From Betaproteobacteria bacterium (GTDB lineage: Bacteria; Pseudomonadota; Gammaproteobacteria; Burkholderiales; SG8-41), in NCBI GenBank assembly GCA_947467315.1, contig CANIID010000016.1, positions 1 through 32,623 on the forward strand: a DNA stretch of 32,623 bases, in the 5' to 3' direction. This document shows positions 17,709 to 27,513 of this stretch, one piece after another (within the stretch, counting starts at the first letter, position 1; each line of letters starts with the position of its first letter). Below the pieces are notes generated by a model. The model was given only the letters and a program-made list of their open reading frames with translations, had not been told where the DNA came from and searched no databases. The translations under genes were made by a program, and so were the position numbers.

Positions 17709-20700
17709 CTATGCCGCAGCCAGTCGTTTATGTAGATTTTGCAATGCGTAGGCGTGCAACTCGCGTGCCTCTGCCATGCCCGCACAGGCTGCCCGCGCGC
17801 CCGCGATGGTGGTATAGAGCGGCACCCGATGCTGCAACGCCGCGCGCCGGATCGCATAGGAATCCTTGATCGCCTTGCGCGATTCCTCGACCGTGTTCAC
17901 CACTAGCACGATCTCGGCATTCTTGATCATATCGACGATATGCGGGCGGCCTTCGGCCACCTTGTTGATCGGCGCACATTTGAGTCCGGCGGCAATCAAC
18001 GCGTTCGCAGTACCGCGTGTCGCCACCAGCGCAAACCCAAGGGCATCCAGCGCGCGGCCAATCTCCACCGCGCGCGGCTTGTCCCCGTCGCGCACACTGA
18101 TGAATACCTTGCCAGATTCCGGCAGTTTTTCGCCCGCCGCCAACTGTGATTTCACAAACGCTTCGCCGAAGGTCTCGCCCACGCCCATCACTTCGCCGGT
18201 CGATTTCATTTCCGGGCCGAGGATAGTGTCCGCGCCGGGGAACTTGATAAACGGAAACACCGCCTCTTTCACGGAGAAATAAGGCGGTACGACCTCATCA
18301 GTAACCCCTTGTTCTAAAAGCGTTTTCCCAGCCTGGCAACGCGCGGCGATTTTCGCCAGCGGCAGACTGGTGGCTTTCGATACGAACGGCACGGTGCGCG
18401 ATGCGCGCGGATTCACTTCCAGCACATACACCACGTCAGTGTCGCCGTGCTTCTGAATCGCAAACTGCACGTTCATCAAGCCGACCACGTTCAAGCCCTT
18501 GGCCATCGCCACCGTCTGACGGCGCATTTCGGCCTGCAACTCCGGCGACAGCGAAAACGGTGGCAGCGAACACGCCGAGTCGCCCGAATGCACGCCCGCC
18601 TGCTCGATGTGCTCCATCACGCCGCCGATAATCACCTGCTTGCCGTCCGAAACCGCATCGACATCGACCTCGATCGCGTCGTTCAAAAAGCGATCCAGCA
18701 GCACCGGCGAATCGTTGGAAACCTTCACCGCCTCGCGCATGTAACGTTCGAGGTCTTCTTTCTGATGCACGATTTCCATCGCGCGCCCGCCCAGCACATA
18801 CGAGGGCCGCACCACCAGCGGATAACCAATTTCTTCGGCGGCAACGAGCGCCTTGGCGGCGCTGCGCACGGTGCGGTTGGGCGGCTGCTTCAACTTCAGC
18901 TTGTGCAGCAGTTTCTGGAAACGTTCGCGGTCTTCGGCCACATCGATGGAATCCGGCGTGGTGCCGATAATGGGCACACCATTGGCTTCGAGGTCGCGCG
19001 CCAGCTTCAACGGTGTCTGCCCGCCGAACTGCACAATCACGCCAAAGGGCTTTTCGATATGCACGATTTCCAGAACGTCTTCGAGCGTGACCGGCTCGAA
19101 ATATAGACGGCCCGAGGTGTCGTAATCCGTGGAAACAGTTTCGGGATTGCAATTAACCATGATGGTTTCAAAGCCATCTTCACGCAGCGCCAGAGACGCA
19201 TGCACGCAACAGTAGTCAAACTCAATGCCCTGCCCGATACGGTTAGGGCCGCCACCCAGCACCATGATTTTCTTGCGGTTGGTCGGCTGTGACTCGCATT
19301 CTTCTTCATACGTCGAGTACATGTACGCAGTGTTTGTCGAAAACTCCGCTGCACAGGTATCCACGCGCTTGAACACCGGACGCACGCCCAGCACATGCCG
19401 GCGATTACGTACATCGGTCTCGGTGCATTTGAGCAAGTGCGCGAGCCGCCGGTCGGAAAAACCCTTGCGCTTCAAGCGGCGCATTTCATCCGCGTCGATG
19501 TGCACCAACTGCTGATCGTCGAGCACCATTTCGATATCGATCAGGTCTTTGATCTGCGCCAGAAACCACGGATCGATATGCGTCAGCGCGTAGACCTCAT
19601 CCAGCGTAAAGCCGCACTCGAACGCGTCACCCACGTACCAAATGCGCTCCGGCCCCGGACGGCCCAGCTCGGCCTCGATCACCTCGCGATCGCGTGTGCG
19701 CTGGTTAAAGCCATCGACGCCGACTTCGAGACCACGCAGCGCTTTTTGCATCGACTCCTGAAAGGTGCGGCCCATCGCCATCACTTCGCCCACGGATTTC
19801 ATCTGCGTGGTCAGGCGGTCATCGGCCGAGGGAAATTTCTCGAACGCGAAACGCGGAATTTTAGTGACGACGTAATCAATCGTCGGCTCGAACGACGCCG
19901 GGGTCGCCCCACCCGTAATGTCGTTGCGCAACTCATCCAGCGTGTAACCCACTGCGAGCTTGGCCGCGACCTTGGCAATCGGAAAACCCGTCGCCTTCGA
20001 CGCCAGCGCGCTTGAACGCGACACGCGCGGGTTCATCTCGATGATGACCATGCGCCCGTCTTTAGGGTTGATGCCGAACTGCACATTCGAGCCGCCGGTT
20101 TCCACCCCGATCTCGCGCAGGCACGCAATCGAGGCGTTACGCATGATTTGGTATTCTTTATCCGTCAGCGTTTGCGCCGGCGCCACCGTGATCGAGTCGC
20201 CGGTATGCACGCCCATCGCGTCCAGATTCTCAATCGAGCAGATGATGATGCAGTTATCCTTGCGATCCCGCACCACTTCCATTTCGTATTCTTTCCAGCC
20301 GATCACGGATTCTTCGATCAGGATTTCGTGCGTGGGGCTGGCGTCTATGCCGCGCTCCACGATGGACATGAATTCTTCTTTGTTATACGCGATGCCGCCG
20401 CCGGTGCCGCCGAGTGTGAACGAGGGCCGAATAATCGTCGGGTAACCCACCATCGCCTGCACCTGCAGCGCCTCTTCCAGAGAGTGCGCCAGTGCCGAGC
20501 GCGGGCTGTCGAGGCCGATTTTGGCCATCGCCTTTTTGAATTTTTCGCGATCTTCGGCTTTGTCGATGGCTTCTTTGGAAGCGCCGATCATTTCCACGCC
20601 GTATTTTTCCAGCACGCCGTGCTTGGCCAAATCGAGCGCGCAGTTCAGCGCCGTTTGCCCGCCCATGGTCGGCAGCAGTGCATCGGGCTTTTCGATGGCG

Positions 20701-20933
20701 ATAATTTTCTCGACCATCTGCCAGGTAATCGGCTCGATGTAGGTCGCGTCCGCCATATTCGGATCGGTCATGATGGTGGCCGGATTCGAATTCACCAGCA
20801 CCACGCGATAGCCTTCCTCGCGCAGCGCCTTGCACGCCTGCGCACCGGAGTAATCAAACTCGCACGCCTGGCCGATAATGATTGGGCCGGCGCCGATGAT
20901 CAGGATGGTCTTTAAGTCGGTTCTTTTTGGCAT
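17709..20933 (-). CDS. carB: Carbamoyl-phosphate synthase large subunit
   Basis: CarB makes carbamoyl phosphate from bicarbonate, ammonia (delivered by CarA) and two ATP, for arginine and pyrimidine synthesis. The 1074-residue product (E. coli 1073) starts [20 protein letters not shown] and shows the duplicated ATP-grasp architecture: carboxyphosphate half ([18 protein letters not shown]), oligomerisation domain, carbamoyl phosphate half ([17 protein letters not shown]) and a C-terminal MGS-type allosteric domain (about 935-1074, with [13 protein letters not shown]). It follows carA after 9 nt. Confidence 0.98.
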   Translation of the reverse strand: MPKRTDLKTILIIGAGPIIIGQACEFDYSGAQACKALREEGYRVVLVNSNPATIMTDPNMADATYIEPITWQMVEKIIAIEKPDALLPTMGGQTALNCALDLAKHGVLEKYGVEMIGASKEAIDKAEDREKFKKAMAKIGLDSPRSALAHSLEEALQVQAMVGYPTIIRPSFTLGGTGGGIAYNKEEFMSIVERGIDASPTHEILIEESVIGWKEYEMEVVRDRKDNCIIICSIENLDAMGVHTGDSITVAPAQTLTDKEYQIMRNASIACLREIGVETGGSNVQFGINPKDGRMVIIEMNPRVSRSSALASKATGFPIAKVAAKLAVGYTLDELRNDITGGATPASFEPTIDYVVTKIPRFAFEKFPSADDRLTTQMKSVGEVMAMGRTFQESMQKALRGLEVGVDGFNQRTRDREVIEAELGRPGPERIWYVGDAFECGFTLDEVYALTHIDPWFLAQIKDLIDIEMVLDDQQLVHIDADEMRRLKRKGFSDRRLAHLLKCTETDVRNRRHVLGVRPVFKRVDTCAAEFSTNTAYMYSTYEEECESQPTNRKKIMVLGGGPNRIGQGIEFDYCCVHASLALREDGFETIMVNCNPETVSTDYDTSGRLYFEPVTLEDVLEIVHIEKPFGVIVQFGGQTPLKLARDLEANGVPIIGTTPDSIDVAEDRERFQKLLHKLKLKQPPNRTVRSAAKALVAAEEIGYPLVVRPSYVLGGRAMEIVHQKEDLERYMREAVKVSNDSPVLLDRFLNDAIEVDVDAVSDGKQVIIGGVMEHIEQAGVHSGDSACSLPPFSLSPELQAEMRRQTVAMAKGLNVVGLMNVQFAIQKHGDTDVVYVLEVNPRASRTVPFVSKATSLPLAKIAARCQAGKTLLEQGVTDEVVPPYFSVKEAVFPFIKFPGADTILGPEMKSTGEVMGVGETFGEAFVKSQLAAGEKLPESGKVFISVRDGDKPRAVEIGRALDALGFALVATRGTANALIAAGLKCAPINKVAEGRPHIVDMIKNAEIVLVVNTVEESRKAIKDSYAIRRAALQHRVPLYTTIAGARAACAGMAEARELHAYALQNLHKRLAAA

Positions 20934-20942
20934 GATGACTGG

Positions 20943-22079
20943 TTACGCTTTCCGCTGCTTATCCATCATCGCGGTGAATCGATCAAACAAATACGCCACA
21001 TCATGCGGCCCCGGACTGGCCTCCGGATGCCCCTGAAAACAAAACGCTGGCTTGTCGGTGCGTGCAAAGCCTTGCAGGCTGCCGTCGAACAACGACACAT
21101 GCGTCACGCGGCAATTCGCGGGCAAGGTTTTCGCATCCACCGCGAAACCGTGATTTTGGCTGGTAATCATCACGCGACCGGAATCCAAATCCTGCACCGG
21201 ATGATTTGCGCCGTGGTGGCCGAATTTCATCTTGATCGTTTGTGCCCCGCTCGCCAGCCCCATCAACTGATGACCAAGGCAGATGCCGAACAGCGGCACA
21301 TTTTTTTCGAGCAGTTCGCGGATAGCGGCAATTGCGTAATCGCAAGGCTCCGGATCGCCAGGGCCGTTGGACAAAAACACACCATCGGGTTTTAAAGCCA
21401 GCACGTCTTTGGCTGACGTCTGTGCAGGCACCACGGTCAGTTTGCAGCCGCGCGCGGCGAGCATGCGCAGGATGTTGCGCTTCACACCAAAGTCGTACGC
21501 CACCACATTGAATTTCGGTTCCGTGAGTTTGCCGTAGCCCTCACCCAACACCCACGACGTTTCGTCCCAAGCATAATTTTGCTGGCAACTCACCACCTTG
21601 GCGAGGTCCATGCCCTTCAAACCGGGGAAATCCTGCGCGGCTTTCAGTGCGACCTTCTCATCAACCTTACCGGCAATGATGCAGCCTTCCTGCGCACCCT
21701 TGTCACGCAGAATGCGCGTGAGCTTGCGCGTGTCGATATCCGCAATCGCCACCACGTTTTCGCGTTTGAGATATTCGTCCAGCGTCCATTTCATGCGGAA
21801 ATTCGACGCCAGCAACGGCAAATCGCGAATCACCAAACCTGCCGCATAAACGCGATCTGACTCCACGTCTTCGTCGTTTGCGCCGGTGTTGCCGATGTGC
21901 GGGTATGTTAGCGTGACAATCTGCCGGCAATACGACGGATCGGTGAGGATTTCCTGATACCCCGTCATGGCGGTGTTAAACACCACCTCGCCGGCGGACA
22001 GTCCATCAGCGCCGATAGACGTGCCACGAAATACCGTCCCGTCCTTGAGTACGAGGATAGCGGGCGTACGTGGTGACAC
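20943..22079 (-). CDS. carA: Carbamoyl-phosphate synthase small subunit
   Basis: CarA is the glutamine amidotransferase subunit that supplies ammonia to CarB. The 378-residue product has an N-terminal CPSase small-chain domain ([33 protein letters not shown]) and a class I glutaminase domain with the nucleophile in [13 protein letters not shown] and the His/Glu pair in [13 protein letters not shown]. The start is a GTG at 22079, fixed by a perfect AGGAGG about 6 nt upstream. A consensus promoter and a leader hairpin lie upstream (see separate entries). Confidence 0.97.
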   Translation of the reverse strand: MSPRTPAILVLKDGTVFRGTSIGADGLSAGEVVFNTAMTGYQEILTDPSYCRQIVTLTYPHIGNTGANDEDVESDRVYAAGLVIRDLPLLASNFRMKWTLDEYLKRENVVAIADIDTRKLTRILRDKGAQEGCIIAGKVDEKVALKAAQDFPGLKGMDLAKVVSCQQNYAWDETSWVLGEGYGKLTEPKFNVVAYDFGVKRNILRMLAARGCKLTVVPAQTSAKDVLALKPDGVFLSNGPGDPEPCDYAIAAIRELLEKNVPLFGICLGHQLMGLASGAQTIKMKFGHHGANHPVQDLDSGRVMITSQNHGFAVDAKTLPANCRVTHVSLFDGSLQGFARTDKPAFCFQGHPEASPGPHDVAYLFDRFTAMMDKQRKA

Positions 22080-22126
22080 GGCAACCTCCTGATTTTACGA
22101 GTGTATTTTCAACACCGGATGTGGAA

Positions 22127-22162
22127 AGCGGGACAGGTCTAAACAATTAGGCCCGCCCCGCT
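22127..22162 (-). promoter_or_regulatory. Imperfect hairpin in the carA mRNA leader
   Basis: On the transcribed strand an outer 6-bp stem (AGCGGG with CCCGCT) encloses a 3 x 3 internal loop and an inner stem GGCCTAA/TTAGACC (one C-A mismatch) with a 4-nt loop. It lies just downstream of the predicted carA transcription start and about 48 nt before the start codon. It is not followed by a T run, so it is not a standard terminator. It could stabilise the mRNA 5' end or take part in regulation; that is inference. Confidence 0.5.
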
Positions 22163-22175
22163 ACTTGAGGTTCAC

Positions 22176-22204
22176 ATTATACGCGAAGGCGCGGTGGGCT
22201 TCAA
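22176..22204 (-). promoter_or_regulatory. Predicted sigma-70 promoter of carA
   Basis: On the minus strand a perfect TATAAT (22181-22176) lies 17 bp from TTGAAG (22204-22199), giving 10 of 12 consensus bases. The transcription start would be near 22169, leaving an untranslated leader of about 90 nt. This is the best promoter seen in the window. The rest of the carA to DUF3592 gap (22205-22294) shows nothing further I can name. Confidence 0.75.
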
Positions 22205-22294
22205 ATTGAGCGCTTTCAGATGGTGTAGATAGCTGAACCGTGCCTGCTTCACCGCATCGCTTGGCGCGTACCGTCTCATACGCGCAATACCCCG

Positions 22295-22774
22295 CTATGA
22301 CGTTGCGGGAATCCGCGAGTGACGCTCCATCTTGAACAAACCTACTGCCGCGATCACCAGTAACAGGTCTCCCACGAACGCATACAGAATGTGCTTGAGG
22401 TAGATGTCGTTGCCGCTCACATGCACCTGCTCCGGCCTGACAGCCGAGTAGTGCAGCTTGACCTGGCGACCCACCATCGTACGTTTGAACAGCGATTCGT
22501 CGACGACCTGCTCCGTTTTCAGCGTTGCCACGCGTGCATCCTGTAATGTGGCATCGTAGCGCAATGTGATTCGATACGTGCTGTTACGCGATGGGTCGTT
22601 GCTATCCTTCGCCACCAACACTGCTTCGGTCGCGATGCCGTTTTTTTCAAGGTCGCGTATCTCCATCCACTGATGGAGCGCATACAGATTGAGGCCCAGC
22701 ACGGCCAGCGGAATCGCCCCCAGGATCAGCACCAGGACGGCGCGCCTGAAAAACACCTGCGTGGCCGATGTCAC
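22295..22774 (-). CDS. Two-helix membrane protein, DUF3592-like
   Basis: The 159-residue product has one membrane segment near the N-terminus (about 12-36, VLILGAIPLAVLGLNLYALH), a soluble beta-rich central domain and a second membrane segment near the end (about 129-149, ILYAFVGDLLLVIAAVGLF). This layout, with TEAVLVAKDSN, YRITLRYDATLQ and VGRQVKLHYSAVRPEQVHV, resembles the DUF3592 family, whose function is unknown. The GTG start overlaps the upstream gene's stop as GTGA, so the two are probably translated together. The family assignment is by pattern only. Confidence 0.7.
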   Translation of the reverse strand: MTSATQVFFRRAVLVLILGAIPLAVLGLNLYALHQWMEIRDLEKNGIATEAVLVAKDSNDPSRNSTYRITLRYDATLQDARVATLKTEQVVDESLFKRTMVGRQVKLHYSAVRPEQVHVSGNDIYLKHILYAFVGDLLLVIAAVGLFKMERHSRIPATS

Positions 22775-23241
22775 CGCGCCTTGAATTGATTGCTGGCGTG
22801 ATTGCTGGCGCCGGATTTCTCAATTTGCCCGAGCATGCCTTCCGCGCTGCTCCAGCAGCCATTGACGTCGTGACTCCCTGCCCAGCGTTTAAGCTTGCGC
22901 AGATGATGCTCGTGCCGTCGAACATTGAGCAACACTTCACCTACGAATGCCTGAAGATCAAATGTCACGCCAAAAACCGCAGGCTGTCGCATGACGTCAT
23001 TAACGTAATACAGCGCCGTCCATGAATAGTCCGGGTCACGCGATACGGCCTTGATACTCTCGATAAATTCAGCCATCCGCTGGGGATTGTCGCCAAAGAT
23101 TTTGGTGATCCCAAAAAATACCTGGGTGGTTTCCGTTGGCGTATCCCAATACGGGTTGGGCAAGGCGTAGCCGTCCTGGCCCTTGAGCAGCTTATCCATG
23201 CCGACCTGTTGCACCGCATCTTCAAACCATTTCACATGCAT
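22771..23241 (-). CDS. Hypothetical soluble protein paired with a DUF3592-like membrane protein
   Basis: I do not recognise this family. The ATG at 23241 (156 residues, MHVKWFEDAVQQVGMDKLLK) has GGTGG upstream; the track start at 23250 is a GTG three codons earlier. No signal peptide or membrane segment is seen. The product has aromatic-rich motifs (ALPNPYWDTPTETTQVFFGI, YSWTALYYVNDVM) and a basic middle part with many His and Arg (LLNVRRHEHHLRKLKRW). It starts 38 nt after dapB and overlaps the DUF3592-like gene by 4 bp. The size and pairing would suit an accessory or immunity-type protein, but that is a guess. Confidence 0.65.
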   Translation of the reverse strand: MHVKWFEDAVQQVGMDKLLKGQDGYALPNPYWDTPTETTQVFFGITKIFGDNPQRMAEFIESIKAVSRDPDYSWTALYYVNDVMRQPAVFGVTFDLQAFVGEVLLNVRRHEHHLRKLKRWAGSHDVNGCWSSAEGMLGQIEKSGASNHASNQFKAR

Positions 23242-23279
23242 GACTACCACCGGCTGGGACAGAGGCTCACGCGCTACCG

Positions 23280-24083
23280 CTACTTCAACCCCAGCACATC
23301 AAACATATCAAACAGCCCCGATTTTTTATCCGCCAGAAACCGCGCCGCCCGCAACGCGCCCTCGGCATACGTCGAGCGGCTGCCGGAACGCACGGTCACT
23401 TCGACGCGCTCGCCTTCGCCCGCGAACATCACCGTGTGCTCGCCCACGATATCCCCGCCGCGGATGGCGTGAAAGCCGATGGTTTTGGCGTCGCGCTCGC
23501 CGGTCACACCCTCGCGGCCGTGCGCCGCGACCTGTGACAGATCACGTCCCAGCGCCTTGGCTACCACTTCGCCAAATTTCAATGCCGTACCCGACGGCGC
23601 ATCGATCTTGTGACGGTGATGCGCTTCGATGATTTCGACATCGTAATCGTCGCCGAGAATTTTCGCGGCAATTTCCGCCAGCTTGAACGTCACATTGACG
23701 CCCACCGCCATGTTCGGCGCGAACACGATGCCGATGTCGCGCGCGGCCTCACTGATGGTTTGTTTTTGCGTTTCAGAAAACCCGGTGGTGCCGATGACCA
23801 TGCGCACGCCGTGTTTGCGGCACGCCGTCATGTGCCCCAGCGTGCCTTCGGGCCGCGTGAAATCAATCAGCACGTCGCACCCTTTCAGCGCATTATTGTA
23901 ATCAGCAGTGATTTTGACACCGGTGGCCACGCCCGCGAATTCGCCGGCATCTTTGCCGATGTTCAGATTGACGGGGATTTCCAGCGCCGCCGCCAGCTTC
24001 AATGTCTTGTGGCGCAGCACACCTTCAATCAGTGTGCGGCCCATGCGTCCGCTGGCGCCGGCAATAGCTATGTTCAACGTCAT
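23280..24083 (-). CDS. dapB: 4-hydroxy-tetrahydrodipicolinate reductase
   Basis: DapB reduces the DapA product with NAD(P)H in the lysine and meso-diaminopimelate pathway. The 267-residue product has the N-terminal Rossmann motif [17 protein letters not shown] (about 5-21), [24 protein letters not shown] and the catalytic/substrate region [20 protein letters not shown]. Length matches the family (E. coli 273). It follows bamE after 20 nt. In many betaproteobacteria carA is near dapB; here two extra genes lie between them. Confidence 0.97.
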   Translation of the reverse strand: MTLNIAIAGASGRMGRTLIEGVLRHKTLKLAAALEIPVNLNIGKDAGEFAGVATGVKITADYNNALKGCDVLIDFTRPEGTLGHMTACRKHGVRMVIGTTGFSETQKQTISEAARDIGIVFAPNMAVGVNVTFKLAEIAAKILGDDYDVEIIEAHHRHKIDAPSGTALKFGEVVAKALGRDLSQVAAHGREGVTGERDAKTIGFHAIRGGDIVGEHTVMFAGEGERVEVTVRSGSRSTYAEGALRAARFLADKKSGLFDMFDVLGLK

Positions 24084-24103
24084 TGTTTCGTCCGCTGGTG
24101 TTT

Positions 24104-24793
24104 TTATAGACCGATTTTCTCGAGCATGCGACCGAAGAAACCGCGCTTTTCGGGCGGTTTTTCCTGCGCTTTGACTTCAGGCTTGGTTGCCGCCGGCTTT
24201 TCTGCTGCTTTCTCGGCAGGTTTTTCCGGCACCTTCACCTCAGGCTTGGCTACCGGTTTGTCCGTAGCCACACTTGCGCCTGAACCCACTGGCACTCCCT
24301 CATTGGCTGTGGATGCAGCCGCAGCCGAGGGATTCGCAGCCTCTGACTTGCCCGATTCCGGCACCGCTACCGGTTTAGCAATTGCGGGGGCTGCTGCCGC
24401 CGCAGGTTTGGCCAGCTCGTTCTTGCCGTCGCTCCCCTTCTCTGTCGCGGGTTTGGCGATCACATCGCCTTCCATGCGATCAAGCTTGTCGTCCTTGAAA
24501 AACACCACCAGCTGGCGCTCCTCAATCAGCACGCCGCCCTTCATGTAACTGTAGAAATAATCCCAGCGATCGCCGCGAAACGGGTCCACCAGCAGCGGCG
24601 TGCCGAGCGCAAAACGCACCTGACTGCGCGTCATGCCCGGCTGCAACTTCGCCACCATTTCCTGCGTCACTGCGTTACCCTGCTGAATATCGATCTTGTG
24701 CGCGCTCAGGCCGGGCATCATCGGCACCTGCTTGCAGCCGGCCACGCCAGCCAACAGCGCAAGACTAAATAAGTATTTGTTTTTAATAGGCAT
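24104..24793 (-). CDS. bamE: Outer membrane assembly lipoprotein BamE with long C-terminal tail
   Basis: BamE (SmpA/OmlA) is a lipoprotein of the BAM complex that inserts beta-barrel proteins into the outer membrane. I choose the ATG at 24793 ([20 protein letters not shown]), giving 229 residues with a lipobox cysteine at 20; the track start at 24877 precedes the signal peptide by 28 residues. The BamE fold spans about 30-110 ([31 protein letters not shown]). Residues 111-229 form a low-complexity Ala/Pro/Lys/Glu-rich tail ending in [14 protein letters not shown]. coli BamE has 113 residues, so the tail doubles the protein. No Shine-Dalgarno sequence is visible. It is divergent from fur. Confidence 0.92.
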   Translation of the reverse strand: MPIKNKYLFSLALLAGVAGCKQVPMMPGLSAHKIDIQQGNAVTQEMVAKLQPGMTRSQVRFALGTPLLVDPFRGDRWDYFYSYMKGGVLIEERQLVVFFKDDKLDRMEGDVIAKPATEKGSDGKNELAKPAAAAAPAIAKPVAVPESGKSEAANPSAAAASTANEGVPVGSGASVATDKPVAKPEVKVPEKPAEKAAEKPAATKPEVKAQEKPPEKRGFFGRMLEKIGL

Positions 24794-24870
24794 TTTGTGA
24801 TTTTTTGGGGACAGGACGGGCGCGGCTAACGCGGCATCATCCAAACATAGACCGCGCCAGCAACGCGAGG

Positions 24871-24899
24871 TTTCCACCTTGAATAATTACTAATATCAT
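24871..24899 (+). promoter_or_regulatory. Predicted fur promoter with overlapping Fur-box-like site
   Basis: TTTCCA (24871-24876) and TATCAT (24894-24899) are 17 bp apart, matching 9 of 12 consensus bases, with a start near 24906. The spacer and -10 box contain GAATAATTACTAATATC (24881-24897); its complement matches 12 of 19 positions of the E. coli Fur box consensus. This would fit fur autoregulation, and possibly joint control of divergent bamE. Confidence 0.45.
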
Positions 24900-24933
24900 A
24901 GCCCAGACCGAACACTCTCCGATAGAGACGCCG

Positions 24934-25368
24934 TTGAATTCAACCGAAAACCTCAAAACCAGCGGACTCAAAGCGACGATGCCGCGCCTGCGCATCCTCG
25001 AACTGTTCGAAAAAAGCACGGTACGCCACCTGTCCGCCGAAGACGTCTACAAGCTGCTGCAAAAAGACGGCACCGACACCGGCCTCGCCACCGTGTATCG
25101 CGTGCTCACGCAATTCGAACAGGCAGGGCTGCTGATCCGCCACCATTTTGAATCCGATAAAGCGGTGTTTGAACTCAATCAGGGCACGCATCACGACCAC
25201 CTCGTCTGCATGCAATGCGGCCACGTCGAAGAATTCTACGACCCTGAAATCGAAAAACGCCAGTCACAAGTGGCTGAGGCGCGCGGCTTTCGTATCCACG
25301 ACCACTCGCTGCATATTTACGCTGATTGTACGCGGGAGAGTTGCCCGCGCATGATCAGAAAACTGTAG
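24934..25368 (+). CDS. fur: Ferric uptake regulator Fur
   Basis: Fur is the iron-responsive dimeric repressor of iron uptake genes. The 144-residue product starts at a TTG (MNSTENLKTSGLKATMPRLRIL), the position where related proteins begin; no nearby ATG fits. The winged-helix DNA-binding domain spans about 1-85 with HLSAEDVYKLLQ and GLATVYRVLTQFEQAGLL; the metal-binding part has HHDHLVCMQCG (Cys92, Cys95) and DCTRESC (Cys132, Cys137). It is divergent from bamE, an arrangement common in betaproteobacteria, and convergent with the downstream gene after 28 nt. Confidence 0.96.
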   Translation: MNSTENLKTSGLKATMPRLRILELFEKSTVRHLSAEDVYKLLQKDGTDTGLATVYRVLTQFEQAGLLIRHHFESDKAVFELNQGTHHDHLVCMQCGHVEEFYDPEIEKRQSQVAEARGFRIHDHSLHIYADCTRESCPRMIRKL

Positions 25369-25396
25369 GCGTAGCGGCCCCTATCCACCTGCAAAA

Positions 25397-25813
25397 CTAT
25401 TTGAGTCCCTTGATCTTTACACCTTCCTGGGTCATCGCATCAATCAAATCATTGATGTGCTGAAACGCGGTGTTCGCCGCCGGCACGCCGCAGTAAATAC
25501 CCTGCTGTATCAACACTTCTTCGATGTCTTTCAGCGACATCCCGGCCTCCAGCGCCGCGCGCGCGTGCATGACAAACTCTTCCCAGCGGCCGATGGCCAC
25601 CATGGTGCCGAGCACCAACAGGCGGCGCGTGCGATCGTCCAGCCCCGGTCGCGTCCACACTTGCCACGCACTGCGCACCACGTAGTCCTGAAAATCGCGC
25701 GTGTGCGGACGAATCTTTTTCACCGCGCGATCCACATATTTGTCGCCGAGTATGCGGCGGCGCGCTTTCATGCCGGCATCGTACACCGGGTCTGCCTTTG
25801 ATTTCTTAGCCAT
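25397..25813 (-). CDS. Carboxymuconolactone decarboxylase family protein (PcaC-like)
   Basis: The 138-residue product resembles gamma-carboxymuconolactone decarboxylase (PcaC), which acts in the protocatechuate branch of the beta-ketoadipate pathway. Shared features are WTRPGLDDRTRRLLVLGTMVAIGRWEEFVMHARAALEAG and IEEVLIQQGIYCGVPAANTAF. It has no AhpD-type CxxC pair (single Cys in IYCGVP), so a disulfide reductase role is unlikely. No other pca genes are in the window, so the substrate is open. An internal N-terminal Lys-rich stretch precedes the domain. It is 24 nt downstream of recN. Confidence 0.85.
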   Translation of the reverse strand: MAKKSKADPVYDAGMKARRRILGDKYVDRAVKKIRPHTRDFQDYVVRSAWQVWTRPGLDDRTRRLLVLGTMVAIGRWEEFVMHARAALEAGMSLKDIEEVLIQQGIYCGVPAANTAFQHINDLIDAMTQEGVKIKGLK

Positions 25814-25837
25814 GAGTGTCCCCGGAAATAAATCGAC

Positions 25838-27499
25838 TCAGTCCGCGCCCTTCAACATCTCCGCCGCGTGCTTGCGCGTGGTTTCGGTAATCTTCACGCC
25901 GCCCAACATGCGCGCGATCTCTTCGACGCGCTCTGTCTTGCCCAGCACGGTGACTTTGCTGGCGACCTTGCCGTTGCCAGCGCTCTTGGCGACCTGCCAC
26001 TGCTGATCGCCGCACGCGGCCACTTGCGGCAGATGGGTGATGCACATCACCTGATGTTTTTTGCCGAGGTCTTTAATCAGCTTGCCGACGATTTCAGCGA
26101 CGCGCCCGCCGATGCCGGCATCCACTTCGTCGAAAATCAGCGTCGGCACCTGCGCGATCTGGCTGGTGATGGTTTGTATCGCCAGGCTGATGCGTGACAG
26201 TTCGCCGCCGGAAGCAACTTTAGCCATCGGCTGCGGCGTCATGCCTTTGTGTGCGGACACCAGAAACTCAATCGTCTCCAGCCCGTGCGCAGCGGGTTCA
26301 TCCAACGCATGCAACGCAACATCGAAAACACCGCCCGTCATGGCCAGGGTTTGCATGGCGGCGGTGACTTTTTCGGCTAACTGCTTTGCAGCTTTGCGTC
26401 TGCCGATGGACAGTTTCTTCGCCTCGGCAACGCACGCCTCGCGCGCGGCTTCCTCGAACTTTTTCAGCGCATCCGCGTCACCCGCCAGCGACAGCTCATC
26501 GAGACGCGCGCGCGCCTTCGCCAGCATCTCGGGCAACTGCTCTGGCTCGGTGCGATATTTGCGCGCGGCACTGTGAATCGCATCCAGGCGCTGTTCGGCG
26601 TCGCGCAAGCGCTTGGGATCAAGATCGAGTTTCTGCTGATAATGACGCAGACTGTACACCGCCTCCTGCAACTGCACTTGCGCGGGTTCCAGCACGTCCA
26701 GCACTTCTTTTAACTTCGGGTCGTAATCGAGCAAATTTTTAAACCGCGCAATCACGCCGTTGACCTGCGCGAGACTCGCGCCCTCGCCTTCGGACAAGGT
26801 TTCCATGCCGAACTCGGCGGCTTCGATCAAGCTGGCAGCGTGCGCGAGGCGCGAATGCTCGGCCGTCAGTTCCGGCCATTCTTCGGCTTTGAAATCGAGT
26901 TGCGCGAGATCGCTGACCTGCCATTCGAGACGTTCGCGTTCGGCCACATACGCCGCCGCGTTGGTCTCAAACGCGCGCCGCCGCTCGGCTTTGTCGCGCC
27001 AGTCACGATGCAGTTCAGCGACTTTTTCGGCTTGCGCGTCGAGTTTGCCGTACGCATCCACCAACTCGCGCTGCGCCGGTGCGCGCGCCAATGACTGATG
27101 CTGATGCTGGCCGTGAATATTCACCAGCAACTCGCCCAGCTCACGCAGTTGCGTCGCCGTCACCGCCGTGCCGTTAATAAAAGCGCGGGAACGGCCCCCG
27201 GCGTCGATCACCCGGCGCACCAGGCACGACTCGCCTTCGTCTGTAAGCTCTTGTTTTTGAATGTATTTTTTTACACCCTTGAGAGCAGACACATCAAACT
27301 CCGCACTCACTTCCGCGCGCTCGGCGCCTTGGCGCACCACCAGCGCATCCGCACGCGCGCCCAACACCAACGCCAGCGCATCGATCAATATCGATTTGCC
27401 CGCGCCAGTTTCGCCGGTCAATACAGTGAAGCCGGAGTCGAACTCCAGTTCCATTTTCTCAACGATAACGAAATCGCGGATAGCAAGCGAACGCAGCAT
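25838..27499 (-). CDS. recN: DNA repair protein RecN
   Basis: RecN is an SMC-like ATPase that helps repair double-strand breaks. The 553-residue product (E. coli 553) starts MLRSLAIRDFVIVEKMELEF, has Walker A GETGAGKS (29-36), a long coiled-coil middle region (about 150-370), the ABC signature SGGELSRISLAIQ and Walker B LIFDEVDAGIGG. It follows nadK, with a heptamer repeat array filling most of the 47-nt gap. A short AT-rich patch near 27251-27274 encodes KKYIQKQ. No Shine-Dalgarno sequence is clear. Confidence 0.97.
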   Translation of the reverse strand: MLRSLAIRDFVIVEKMELEFDSGFTVLTGETGAGKSILIDALALVLGARADALVVRQGAERAEVSAEFDVSALKGVKKYIQKQELTDEGESCLVRRVIDAGGRSRAFINGTAVTATQLRELGELLVNIHGQHQHQSLARAPAQRELVDAYGKLDAQAEKVAELHRDWRDKAERRRAFETNAAAYVAERERLEWQVSDLAQLDFKAEEWPELTAEHSRLAHAASLIEAAEFGMETLSEGEGASLAQVNGVIARFKNLLDYDPKLKEVLDVLEPAQVQLQEAVYSLRHYQQKLDLDPKRLRDAEQRLDAIHSAARKYRTEPEQLPEMLAKARARLDELSLAGDADALKKFEEAAREACVAEAKKLSIGRRKAAKQLAEKVTAAMQTLAMTGGVFDVALHALDEPAAHGLETIEFLVSAHKGMTPQPMAKVASGGELSRISLAIQTITSQIAQVPTLIFDEVDAGIGGRVAEIVGKLIKDLGKKHQVMCITHLPQVAACGDQQWQVAKSAGNGKVASKVTVLGKTERVEEIARMLGGVKITETTRKHAAEMLKGAD

Positions 27500-27513
27500 G
27501 CCGCTAATAACTC

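Noticed and set aside
20148-20915. 255-residue plus-strand ORF opposite carB
   Set aside because: Complete antisense overlap with a strongly conserved gene; no independent support.
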